Source: Berberis thunbergii (Eukaryota > Streptophyta > Magnoliopsida > Ranunculales > Berberidaceae). From it: DNA of 64,000 bases. Below, piece after piece: positions 33,628 through 45,107 of this stretch (its first letter is position 1; each line of letters opens with the position of its first letter). Location of the stretch: assembly GCA_003290165.1 (NCBI GenBank), contig QNQO01000529.1:434001-498000 (forward strand), read 5' to 3'. The position numbers were made by a program, and so were the translations under genes. The notes below the pieces were generated by a model. The model worked only from the letters and a program-made list of their open reading frames with translations, was not told where the DNA came from and did no database searches.

Positions 33628-36085
33628 GGACCCGAATCCAAGCCTTGCAGAGTCAGTAGGGTCAGAAGAGTTCAGAGAAGATTGGATATGGGTTCTCTTC
33701 TACCAAGAAAGGAATCCTAATAGGTTGTTTCATTAGAAGTGACGGTGTGGAGCATGAGCAATTGATTTTTTCTTGTCCTGAATTAGTTTGTCTATCCTTC
33801 TACAGTTACTATGATACCTTTTACCAATGGTATATTTTCTTGATGGTATGTAAAAAAATTGTATTGTGTTCATGTTTTGGTCGATTACAATGTTGGATTG
33901 TTATGATTTCCTTCATACTAAACAGCATTAAAGTTTTCTCCATTGGCTTATCACACACTCCGAAAGAACAAAACTGATTCTGGGACCTCGGAGATTTCAA
34001 CAGCTTGTGCTTCACATCAAGCAGATACAATTTCAATATATAGTTTGATCTTTGTGTTGGTGATAATTTTCTCTTCTTTGACACACATTAGTATTGTTTA
34101 CTAATGGTTTGAAATGTTGATATCGCTAGGATATATCGGCCCTTGAAAAAGGGATAAGTTTTGTTGATATCATGGATAATTCCTCTAATATTCGGGTATA
34201 TCCGGATATATCATGGATATTTTAAATATTTTCACCTGAAAAATGGATAAATATCGGGATGCATCCAAGATATGTCAGTATATTTTGAACCATGGCTTTA
34301 CTTATTTGCTTTTTACTTAATTGCATTTTCTTTGTGCACAAGGTTGGTACGTTGCTCTATTCTCGAGTTGTCAAAGCAAATACTGGCATGAATCCGGAGC
34401 TCTCATGCGCAAACGGTAGTTTCTTACTTGTACTAGATTCTAAAAAAATCTCATGTTTTTTCGCTTCACTAAATTATTTAGTGTCTGCCTTAGTTATTTG
34501 ATTATTTATTTATTCATTTATTTTTATATCGATTAAATATTCATTATTTGTCATTGGTTTAATAGCTAGTGGAAAAGCAACAGAGTTTGGATCATTAAAA
34601 GATGATTACTCGTTTGAATCATCTACTGGCTTGTCACGAATGTGAGATATCTGGCATTAACAATTCTCACCTTTTTTTGGGTAGCATTCCATGGAGTGCA
34701 GCAGTTGTGCTTCTTTTCAACGATTATGACCAATAAATTTTTTTATTGGTGCTACTAGGTTGCTAAGCTCTCCAACATGTCCAGTTCTTGAGGCACTTGG
34801 AAAGAAATTATCATTTGAGATGGTTGTTGGACTAAATGGTCGCGTCTGGGTATGAATCTTACTTTTTTGAAGAGTTTCTGCGCTCTTTTTCTAATTACGA
34901 AACTTAGAAGCCATTAACAGTTATTAGCAGGCTCCCAGCACCATCTGAGACATGATTCAGTGAATTGGTGTGATGAAGATATAAATTGAAATATTTTAAT
35001 ATTATTGTCATGTCACTGGTAAGTTCAAGCCACATAACTCCATATTGACCTAATATTGCACACATTTTCCTCAATGTTTGAATAACACTGCCACCATCTT
35101 TTCCCTTGTTCTGGACTCTTTGTGACATCATTGCTAGTCTTGATGCATGGGGGATTGAGATGTCAGTCTCCAAAAATCAAATCCAATTGATCTCTTCGTG
35201 GCCTACTTTGAAGCCTCAACACTTTGAAGCAATTCATTCAATACATAAGCTATCTCCTTTGGTTGGGCTGGCTGTGAATATATTTTTGTGCAATCAGCTT
35301 TAGCCTTGTTATTCTTATTTCCATTGTATTTCTTTCTCCTTGTTGTTGAGTTGGCAGTTGTACCTAGACCTAAAGTTCAATACCAAGAAGAGGAAAACAA
35401 GATAAGAGTCCTCTATTCACAAAGACCAAACAACATTGACCCCAATTTGGTGAGAACAATTATTACTTTCCACGAGTTTTCTTGGGCTACATTGATAGTA
35501 ACAAACAAAGGAATATTGGTGGCATTCTCCATGAGCTATATTCAGTTACATTGGTGATAACAAAAAGAAAATTACTACAGGTTTAATGCATCTTTGTCTT
35601 ACTACACCAAAGAGAACAAGCCTTGACAAAGGAAATGATGTAGAGGGGTAAATTTAGAACATTAAAAAAGTAAAAACTAAAATCTAAAAAAATTGCTTCT
35701 GGCTTACTGAAGGTGGTCGATTCTGATGGGTTGGGATTGATCGTGGTTACTCTGCTGCTTGACCTAATTGTTGCCACTCTTACTATTGGGAAACTCGTAA
35801 TCACCTCCTTCGAGCATTCCTTATCATATGGAGTTTTATGGATCTCTTAGTTGTGTGATCTTCACCAATCATGACGCATCCTGCATCCTATTTGCATTAC
35901 ATGTATTTTACTAATTAAAGCTAGGTATTTTCTCTAATGCTTAATGAATACCGTTTGGAATTATAGGTGAATGTTGAATCACCATCCACGGTCATACTTG
36001 TTGCAAATGCGATCATGACATCAGAGTCATTAAGTGGTGTGCAACAAAGAATGATGGTTGATAAACTCATTCAGAGACTTCAATG

Positions 36086-39000
36086 TAGGGCTGAAAAATC
36101 GAACCGACCAAACCGAAAATCGAACCGACTAGTATCGGTTTTGTTTTTTTCCAATCGAAACCGAACCGACTCTATGTAAAACCGAACCAACCCGAACTGC
36201 ATATTAATTTATGTAAACCGAATCGAAATCGAACCGAAACCAAACTGCTAACATATTAATAAAACTGACATAAAAACCGAACCGACCGCGTGATGGGATG
36301 CATTATTCTCCTCCTTGGTATGTGTAAATGTTTTCCTGTTGTTTGAGTATGTTTGCACAATTGGTAATATAAATCAAAACATTATGTTACAATGGGAATA
36401 CAATAGCTCACATGCAAATTCATGTCTAAATCAACTTACAAGAAATAGTCATTCCAACTAACTGCAAGTAACATGTAATTAAAAGACAATGTATTATCCA
36501 ATCAGCCATGTTATGCAATCGAAGCTATGTATCCCATCAAAGAAGTCATGTATCCCATCAAAATAACATTCAGAAGCCATGTATTCCAACAAATTGAAAT
36601 TCATAAGCCATGTATCTCATCAAAATATCATTCAAAATAACATTCAAAAGCCATGTATCCCATCAAATTTAAATTCAAATTCAAAGTAGAGCATTAGGTT
36701 GATCAAATGAGATTTCACATGCCAACCGTAATCTCATAATGGGCAAAAATGGGAAGTTAACAGGAGCAATGTATATATCCAATTGTTAGCTTCAACAAAA
36801 GTCCAAAAACCTGCATTAAAAGCCCAATCACTTGATTAAAAAATGATAGTAATAAAGTGAAAAATTAAAATAAAAGGACAAAGAATCCTTACCCAAAATA
36901 ACCGTAGATATAATCACTCATTCACGTTGTTAATATCTGACAGTGGAACCGATCCAAACACCTCTAAAAAAACCAAAGCAAAAAAATATCAATATAAATG
37001 ACAAAAACAAATTCAAATATGTATAACAAAAAAAAAATGATGAAGTGAATATTTTAGTGTGAATATTACCTGCATAGATACTATCATATGCTTCCAACTC
37101 ATCCATTGACTCACGAATATTGATTGAGACTGATGGAGAACGAAGCCAATCTTGGGCACAAATAAGGGCTTCAACGGTGCTAGGAGACAAAGAACTACGG
37201 AATGGATCAAGTATACGACCCCCCGTGCTAAAGGCAGACTCGGAAGCAACTGAAGATACAGGAATTGCCAAGACATCTTTTGCCACGACGGAAAGGATTT
37301 GATACCTAGCTGAGTTGTTCTTCCACCAATTCAAGACATCAAACTTATCACAAGAAGCGTCAACACTTTCTCTCAAATACTTTTCAAGCTCTAATTTGTT
37401 CGTCGACCCATCTTTCTCCTCCATATGCTTTTGGTATTAAAAAGCCAACATCACACTATCACTTTCTCCATCGTCATCATCAATTTCCATATCTTTTGAT
37501 CCAATGACAATATCTTGTGATTGAGAAGTGGAAGTTGAGTGATGCTTAACATACCACTCAAACAAACGAGTCAAAGCACCATGGACCTTGTCCTTTAAGT
37601 TCTTTGCCACACAATCATCATACATCTTTTCAAAGCAAAATACAAGAAAGTTCATCTTGTACCTAGGATCAAGAACCACAGCAACATGCAACAAAATGTT
37701 TATCTTATCAACATTCCAATATTTCTCATGTTTTGCTTTCATTTTCTTTGCCATCTCTTGTAGGCATTCATCATCGTTACGTGCAAATTGAGCTAATTTG
37801 CTCTGGATAAGAAAAAACTGATTAAAAAAGAGATTAGAAGTTGCATATAAAGATCTTGAAAGTCTCAATGTTGCATTATAAAAGACCTTCAAAAACTTCA
37901 CAAACAATCTTACATCCTTCCAATCACAATCAGTTGGTGGTCTCAAGTTTCTTCCTCATGTTTCCTCCTCTCCAAAGTAAGGAGTGTAATGCATGTCTTC
38001 ATCCTCTAAACGCTCAAATGCCTTTTGAAACTTCTCTGCTGCATCTAACATCATATAAGTTGAATTCCATCTAGTTGGCACGTCTAGGCACAATAAACTT
38101 TTACATGCAATTTTTTCATTTTCGACACATTTTTTGAATGTGGCCAACCTAGAGGGAGATGATCTGACATACCTCACCGCATTGCGCACTTTAATAATCG
38201 AATCATGCAAGCCTTTCAAACCATCACACACAATAAGATTTAAAATATGTGCACAACATCTCATGTGTAAGTGTTCATGTCCTAAAATGGTCCCTTTCCA
38301 ATGCTTAGTCTTTCTTTTCAAATAGTCAACGGCACCGCTGTTCGAACTAGCATTATCAAGTGTTAGTGCGAAAACACTATCTACACCCCATTCTATCAAA
38401 CACTTCTCCACCATCTTTCCAATAGTCTCACCTTTATGATTAGGTACTAGAGAAAAACTTATGATTTTTTCTGTAGTACCCAATCACTATCGATAAAGTG
38501 AACTGTGATGCACATGTAATTTAGATTTTGGATAGAAGTCCAAGTATCTGTGGTCATGCAAACTCTCCTGCCTTTCAAAACACTTTTCAACTTCTTTTTT
38601 TCTTCAAGAAAAATTTGCAGACAATCCCTAGCAACTGTAATACGAGAAGGTATTTTGAACCTTGGTTGTAAAACATTACTATAATACTTAAACCCCTCAC
38701 CCTCTACATGCCTAAAAGGCAACTCATTAGCTATCACCATTCTAGCAAGTGCTTTTCTACAAGCTTCCTAGCTGAAACTAACGGGCACAAGCACATTTGA
38801 AGTCATTTTTGCTAAGATATTTTGCTTGGGGTCTTCTTTCTTGTAGGGGTATTTCTTACACTTTCCCTTTATTTGTATGTGGCCTAACAAGTTACTAGTT
38901 CCATTTTTAGAAGCACATGCATACTCCTTTCCACAGTGCTTACATGTAGCCCTAGGATTGCTTTTTGGACAACCAGGTACTAATGTAAAATGATCCCAAA

Positions 39001-40652
39001 CAAGTGAAGATTTTCGATTTTTACCTTCAATGGATGGGAGTGGGTCATCCTTAGTTGCTTCGGTGGCAGGCTTGGGATCATTTGTATTTTCTTCATTTGG
39101 ACGATCGTTTGTATAAGCCATCTAGCAAAAAAAAAAACGATTAAATGGTGTATTTCATGTACTTTCTGCATACAACACTAAAATCATAAAATTTTAAGCA
39201 CTAATCTTGTACACTAAGTTCTAGAGACTAAGTGGTTTTCTGTACAGACATTGAAGATCGGCGGAGCCAATGAGGAGTCCACTCTGCAAGACAAAAAAAT
39301 AAATATTAGTTCCCCAATAAAAACGTGATCAACTCGAGCAATATAAAAGTATGCTAAGTGTGTAAATACATAGGAAGTATACAACATTAAAAGTATGCCA
39401 TGGTTAGTATTATAAGCTTGGTTAACTCATACACATGATGCAACAGCAACATGCAAGAGGATATAAAATTGTTGTTGTATGGATTTTTTTTATTTAATTT
39501 AATTTATACCAAGTCAAAAAATTCAGTTGTTCTTTGATATGATAATGCTTTGGAGAATGTCTGAGGTCTGTGCAGTGGAGAATTTGGAACCCAAAACATG
39601 ATGATGTAACCATAACAAACTTATCCCCAGTATAGTACTATCCCATAGGCATCCAAACTAAATTGTTTGCATGTGTTCAAGTTGTACAGAAACTGATTGA
39701 ATATTATCAAAACATTTGCAATTATATTGAATCCAGTTAGTCTGCACGATGATAGTCCGCTTCGTGACTAAATCTGGTTAAGCCAGTGGAGGATTTTTTA
39801 TGCAGGGAATTTTGCACATGATGTAAACAATCTCATTTCCTATCGATAACTTAGTCATGTAATTCCTATTGATTACTTACCTTCATGGACAGGTATTGAC
39901 AGTATGCTCTAAAACTTTGTTTGCAGTCCTAAAATTCCAGTACTTATCTCACTCTCAAATTGAAAGCAAACACAACACCTTTTTGTGTCGATTGAAAGCA
40001 AACACAAACACAAACCTCTTGATCTCATTGAAGGCAAAAGCATATAACAAGAGAATGAAGAACACTTCAAACATAAACTAATAGAGCTTTGCTGGAAAAA
40101 AAAGAATAAGTAAAGTAACAGAAAACTCACCGTTTAGCAAAGAGAGAAATGTTGAAAGGTTTAAATCTTTGGTTGTTTAGAAAGAGAGCTTGAAAGGTTG
40201 AAAACTTGAAATGTTGATAGAAAGAGAGCTTGAGAGGATGAAGATGAAGGGTTTAAATCTTTTGTTCATTTGTTGTTTAGACTCTACACAACCCAAAAGA
40301 GAGAAGACTTTTCATTTCCGTTTTCTACTTTCTAGATGAAATCAAATCACATTGGAACCCGAGAAAGAGTAAAGTGAGAGAAAGGGTAAAATGAGAGAGA
40401 AAAAATAAAGGAAGAGAGAGATTTGAATAATATAAATAAAATATTAAAATTTTCTCTATATATATAGGTATCGGTTCGGTTCGGTTTTTTCGGTTAAAAT
40501 CACTTACAAACCGAAAACCGAACCGACCCTATCAGTTTCAAAATATATCAAACCAAACCGATCCGAAACCAATTTTAAAATCGAACCGATCGGTTCGGTT
40601 TTGATCGGTTCGGTCGGTTTAATCGATTTTTCGACTTTTTTGTTCAGCCCTA
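36086..40652 (-). mobile_element. Ac-type hAT (RICESLEEPER-like) element, copy 1
   Basis: Ends are TAGGGCTGAAAAATCG and CTTTTTTGTTCAGCCCTA, matching the Ac-type TAGGG-TGAA signature. Several hundred bases at each end carry arrays of CGGTTCGGTTT/AAACCGAACCG, probable transposase-binding repeats. The transposase is on the minus strand. Eight bases outside the ends differ: CTTCAATG on the RRP40 side and ATAGCGTT on the other. ATAGCGTT matches, inverted, the outer flank of copy 2 (see findings). Confidence 0.92.
36930..39121 (-). pseudogene. hAT transposase remnant, copy 1
   Basis: Read from 39121 downward: BED zinc finger (CKHCGKEYACASKNGTSNLL), a catalytic-core region with TTDTWTSIQNLNYMC and LTLDNASSN, CCAHILNLIV, PTRWNSTYMML, then DPRYKMNFL and the hATC dimerisation domain (NWWKNNSARYQIL, SSVASESAFSTGGRILDPFR). 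Lesions: TAG at 38768-38770, one base missing near 38465, TGA at 37956-37958 and TAA at 37437-37439. The TAG and TGA are shared with copy 2; the others are private. It cannot supply transposase. Confidence 0.9.
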
Positions 40653-40660
40653 ATAGCGTT

Positions 40661-40852
40661 GGTCAACCTTTAGGTATGTTATTCAGCCGTTGGATGCCTG
40701 TGTAAGTCGTAAGGAAGCATAGTGGTTAGGGCTAGGTGGTCCCATACTGGTGGTGCAGCTGTAGGTGGTCCGAGTACAGTGTTCCAGACCCTGTAACCTT
40801 CTTGTTTTCAGCCAAATGTCTTTGCTTTCAAAATTTACCCGAGCTTCTAGCT
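40661..40852 (+). repeat. Flanking repeat Q, inverted partner at 49646-49855
   Basis: The segment runs from CAGCCGTTGGATGCC through CTAGGTGGTCCCATACTGGT to GCTTTCAAAATTTACC. It matches the complement of 49646-49855. The two lie outside the facing and far ends of the two hAT copies. No coding content. Confidence 0.8.
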
Positions 40853-40897
40853 TTGGGAAAAAAAAAATCCATATTTACAAAATAGAATGGAATGTAG

Positions 40898-41153
40898 ATT
40901 CCAGAAGTAGAACAAAATTTACAAAAATGGTCTATCCCTGAAGTACCTGACAAACAGATTTATGAAATTTCAAAATCAATATTTTCTCAAAAGTCTAAAG
41001 ATCTGATAGACATTGTCGAACAGACAATGCCTCTTGATGGTTCTTTAGAATCGAAACAATTGTTTTCTACAAATACTCTTCAATTTCTCAAAAAATCAAG
41101 AATACAAGTATGTCCATATCGGTTTTATCCAAGTAGGTATAAAACCCCTTACT
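40898..41153 (+). other. 85-codon open frame, unrecognised
   Basis: The stretch between a TAG at 40895 and a TAG at 41153 is open and reads like a globular protein piece (WSIPEVPDKQIYEIS near its start, KKSRIQVCPYRFYPS near its end). It has no counterpart beside hAT copy 2. It may be debris of a retroelement or an integrated plant pararetrovirus, but I cannot assign it. Confidence 0.25.
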
Positions 41154-41237
41154 AGGATAATACTCGATACTTATGCTCTCATCTCTCATTCATCAACCTT
41201 GTTGTGTTTTTCATGAAGACTTTTTTGTGGTGTAGTA

Positions 41238-42361
41238 CAGTTAAACCTATGTAAATTAACAACCTTTGGGTTGGGCCATGGAAAATTTATTACTTAGCGA
41301 ATATTAAATAATCGATAAATTAATTATTTATTAATGTATCGATTAATTAATAATTTATTAATTTATCAAGGTATTCCTTATTTTCCTTAATGATGTACAT
41401 TGTATTTAGTTTCTCATTTACAAGCTAAAAATTCTATGTATTTGTTTAACCAAGTAAAATTCACGAATCTACTTATTTTTTCCAAAAATAGATTATAGAT
41501 TTTTCAATGTACTAAATTATTTCATTCTATGAACATTTAACTAAACAAAAAACTCTATTTAAATAAACAAAACCATAGTAACACAACACATCATACATAC
41601 AATTAAGGAATGTGATTTCTCGGAAATGTCAAAATTTCACGATATATATATATATATATATATTTGTTACTTACCGAAATTTCTTTTGAAATTAGAAACA
41701 CTTATTTCTTTTATCAGACCAACATCAATTTCTGTACATTTTAACCCATTATAACCTTAGCTTAGTATTAAAGTTTTGTTATATAAGTTATTTTTATACA
41801 ATAAGTAATTTGTATGAATTATGAGTCTTGTGGGACTTTTTATGTAATATGTAAGATTTTTAAATGCCTAAATTATATTGATAATTTCAAAATTACAACC
41901 GAATTTTTTTTTAACGTTTTTCTATCCACAATAAAATAATGTTTTAAATCAACTAACCAAAATTAACTCGAAAAATGAAATCACAATCCTTGCATACAAC
42001 AAAGAGTTCTCATCTCAAATGCGTTGAGAAATCAACAATTGCGGATGAGAAAACCATACTAGAACATCTTACCGTGTTAAAAAAAAAGTTAGAAATGAGA
42101 TCCAATGTGACATCAATTTCAAGAAGAAACGAACAATAATTGAAACATATTTTAGAAAAGGCACTATGTTTCGGAATTTTTTATTTATTATTATTATTTT
42201 TTTTTATATTACGTGGGATCTATATAAATTTTTATAATGCATTATCATATAAATTTAGCGAACTATTAATTTAGCACGTTGTCCAAAAGTTGGGCCAAAC
42301 CAAAATATTATTTAACTTAGGTTACTAATTTATCGAATATCAAATTATCAAGGTTCTACTG
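41238..42361. mobile_element. Pogo/Emigrant-like (Tc1/mariner) element, TA target
   Basis: Ends are CAGTTAAACCTATGTAAATT and the near-complement ending AAGGTTCTACTG. They resemble the CAGT-AACCTCTATAAATTAAT ends of plant Emigrant/Lemi-type pogo elements. A TA dinucleotide flanks each end (41236-41237, 42362-42363). Next to the ends lie typical GGGTTGGGCCA and AATAATCGATAAATT blocks. The AT-rich interior has no long open frame. Confidence 0.75.
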
Positions 42362-42598
42362 TATTGGACTAGTAATGCAAATTGGTGGATCTACTCAAAT
42401 ATTCCACTGTGAAGGAATTAATAACAAAATCAAAAACTAATTAAATAACATAAAATTGGGATGATAAGTTTCTCTAATCTAGTCAGGTATATCCTTGTGT
42501 CAAGAGTTTGGGTTGAAATTTTTTTTTTCTTCTACTTACTATGTTTCCAAGTAAAAAGGGATTCTTAATAATATTTTTATAAGGGTTAATGGGAATTT

Positions 42599-44389
42599 CC
42601 CCTATAATATATGTCATATTCAACATTGCCCCAAGTAACATTCATATTGCATTTTTCCCCAAAGACTAACAATCAATGAGCCTTTACTATTTGTTTTTAA
42701 AGCAAAATTACCAAAATACCCCTGAAAATTCAGAGGCTGAGATTGAATCTTTCGTATATCGAACATCTCATCTCGAGGAAAATCCTAAGGCCCAACCGAA
42801 ATCATAATCGTATCTCAAGAAAAATTCAACAGTTGGTTTTAAAAAAAATCATCTTAAAGAACTCATCTCATGGAAAATCTAACGGTCCAAATTTAATTAT
42901 GCACGCATCTCGATAAAATCTATTGATTCAACACTCCTCGAGGAAATCTGTCGATTCAACACACATCTCGAGAAAAATCTGACGGTCTAACACACATCTC
43001 GAGTAAGATCTGACGATTTGACTTGTATCTCGAGGAAAATATGACGATTTCGTCGCGCATCTCGAGGAATATGACTACTCAACACACATCTTGAGGAAAT
43101 CTAATGGTTCAGATTTATTCGTGCACATATCTCGAGAAAATCTAAAGTTTAAACAAATTACCCCATTTAATAAATTATTGGCAATAACTTAACCTTATAA
43201 AATAACTTTGAATTTAATTTTGCCCCCTGATACAGAACAAACCTGAGAGATGTTTAAGAAAATTTTGATTATCTTCCTCCTCCTCCCTTTTCTTATTCTT
43301 CTTTTTCCTCCTCTATCTCGCAGCTTCGCCACCACCTCCCCCTTCATCCTCCCTCATTCCTCCACTTAGGGCTGAAAACCAAACCGACGGTTCGGTTTTT
43401 CACCTAAACCGTGAACCGAACCGACTAAAAGTGAACCAAAACCGAAATAAAACCGAACCAACCGACTATTTTAAACATATTGTATTATTTACATATAAAA
43501 AATATATTATTTATTATATATATTTGGTCGGTTCGGTTTGGTCGGTTAAAATCACATAGAAACCGAAAACCAAACCGACTACTTCGGTTTTGAATTTTTT
43601 ATAACCGAAACCGATCCGAACCGAAATTAAACCGAACCAATCGGTTCGGTCGGTTTAATCGGTTTGATCGGTTATTTGTTTAGCCCTACCTCCACTTCCT
43701 CCTTCCTCCTCATCTGTTTCACAACCCTTATAACAAAGTTAGGGCTTCATTTCTCATTCTTCCACTTCTTCATTCCTTTTCCTCCCTTCTCCTTCCTCCC
43801 CCTCATCTCTCAGGTCTGTTATGTTTCAAAGGGCAAAATTAAATTAAAAATTATTCAAACTTTAGATTCCTCAAGATGCATGCAAGAATAAATCTGAAGC
43901 GATCGATTTCCTCGAGATATGGGTAGGTTTGTCAAATTTCCTCGAGATGCGTATTAAGCATCAAATTTCTTGAGATGTGCATTGAATCGATAGATTTACC
44001 TCAAGATGTGAGCCAAATCATTAGATTTTCTCAAGATGAGTGCATAATTAAATTTGGACAGTTAGATTTACGTAGAGATATGTGTACGATTAAATTTGGA
44101 CCGTTAGATTTTCCTCGAGATAAATTGGTTTAGTTGAAAGATTTTTTAAAATCAATTGTTAGATTTTTCTCGAGATACGATTACAATTTCAGTTGAGCCT
44201 TAGGATTTTCCTCGAGATGAGATGTTTGACATACGAAAGATTCAATCTCAGCCTTTGATTTGTCAGGGGTATTTTGGTAATCTACTTTGAAAACAAACGG
44301 TTAAAGCACGTTGACTGTTAGTTTTAAGAGAAAAGTGCAATATGAATGTTAATTGGGGCAAAGTCGAATATGACATATATTATAGGGGG
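42599..44389. mobile_element. Long fold-back element with CTCGAG-repeat arms
   Basis: Ends CCCCTATAATATATGTCATA and its complement are almost identical. Arms of about 550-600 bp (to about 43190 and from about 43850) are reverse complements. Within them CATCTCGAGGAAAATCTGAC-type units recur every 30-50 bp with variable spacers; the right arm has the inverse, GATTTTCCTCGAGATG. The unique centre (43200-43840) contains CT-rich DNA interrupted by a hAT MITE. No transposase. A target-site duplication was not identified with confidence. Confidence 0.75.
43367..43688. mobile_element. hAT MITE (TAGGGCTGAA ends), perfect 8-bp TSD
   Basis: The 322-bp element starts TAGGGCTGAAAACC and ends GTTTAGCCCTA, the same ends as the two full hAT copies. 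It is flanked by perfect CCTCCACT (43359-43366 and 43689-43696). It consists largely of CGGTTCGGTT/AACCGAACCGA subterminal repeats. It is probably a deletion derivative mobilised by the RICESLEEPER-like family. Confidence 0.9.
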
Positions 44390-44853
44390 ATCAGATAGAA
44401 GATGGTCTCATTTGATTGCTTTGATAATCGAGCTCCTTATCTTCATTGAGGACAAAATAATCTGATATTTTAGAATGAATGCCTTGATATTTGCATATCT
44501 TGCAGTAAAGCATGGATGTATGTTTGCTAGATGATGTAAAATTTATTGGATTGGTGGAGACATGATCGCTTAGCATTGATACAGAAATTTAAAGTAAAAC
44601 CCGTATATATAAAATAACAATCTTGGAACAAAGAAAATTTATTATTTTAGCGAGCCTACTTGCTTATCAATAAATGAAGAATTGAAAGATGAAGTTTTGA
44701 TTAATAAAACCCTATAAAATATTGTTTTTAAAAAAAGGTTTCATTTTTTCATTTGCATTTGTTTTAAGAGATTCTCTTGTAATTGTTTGCATTCGTCTTT
44801 AAATAACTTTTTGACATCATTAACCCCCTACTTTGATAAAGTAAAAGTTCAAG

Positions 44854-44997
44854 CATAAATTCTAAATGGCGAGGGGGTGGGTGTGACCGTTCATCCCCCT
44901 CGAGATGCGCATCTACACCCTCAAGATGCGCAGCTGCTCGAATCTCAAGGGGATGAGTGGTAAAATCCCACCCCTTTCCTCGACAATAAGAACAGCT
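44854..44997. mobile_element. Palindromic MULE-like MITE with 9-10-bp TSD
   Basis: This 144-bp palindrome has left arm ATTCTAAATGGCGAGG and inner CATCCCCCTCGAGATGCGCA, with the complement on the right. It is flanked by AAAGTTCAAG at 44844-44853 and 44998-45007. It belongs to the family seen in the first 2.5 kb. Confidence 0.75.
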
Positions 44998-45107
44998 AAA
45001 GTTCAAGATATCAAGTCTTCAGTGAAAAACAACGGTGTCTAGAAGGATTTGTGGTTTCAAGCATCTCTCTATAAGCATTCAAACATAATTGGGATCATAA
45101 TCTATAT

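Larger units (their letters stand above)
30626..36085 (+). pseudogene. RRP40: Exosome subunit RRP40 gene, copy B, decayed
   Basis: Nine exons can be placed: 30626-30682, 30794-30868, 31080-31164, 32952-33008, 33346-33438, 34343-34414, 34566-34641, 34759-34849 and 35967-36085. They follow plant RRP40 in order: GDVVLDLSTMANQTTKLG, YWVESS, YVPHVED, the S1-like FEGGTRRN, VVKANTGMNPELSC, TGLSRM, SSPTCPVLEALGKK, LNGRVW and VILVANAIMTSESLSG. RRP40 is an RNA-binding cap subunit of the exosome. The copy is damaged: the frame shifts inside exon 3 between RFL and NKYW (about 2 nt missing), exon 4 ends in TAG where Asp is expected, the exon 6 donor is altered, and the stop codon is replaced by a hAT element starting at 36086. 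It is more complete than copy A. Confidence 0.88.
31648..36085 (+). repeat. Segmental duplication, copy B (partner 19204-24470)
   Basis: Introns and exons align with copy A throughout. Differences are a MITE at 31971-32439, a C run at 33593-33627, about 190 bp retained near 35450-35640 and about 60 bp of exon 4, all absent from A. Conversely about 150 bp around 22335-22480 and a MULE-like element are in A only. Confidence 0.9.

Noticed and set aside
33297..33720. Frames with poly-Gly or poly-Pro
   Set aside because: They arise from the C homopolymer and cross a conserved RRP40 exon and its splice sites in other frames.
40440..40652. Regular CGGTTCGGTT repeats resembling a CRISPR or satellite array
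   Set aside because: They sit at hAT ends, are irregular in spacing and recur at all related elements; they are subterminal repeats.
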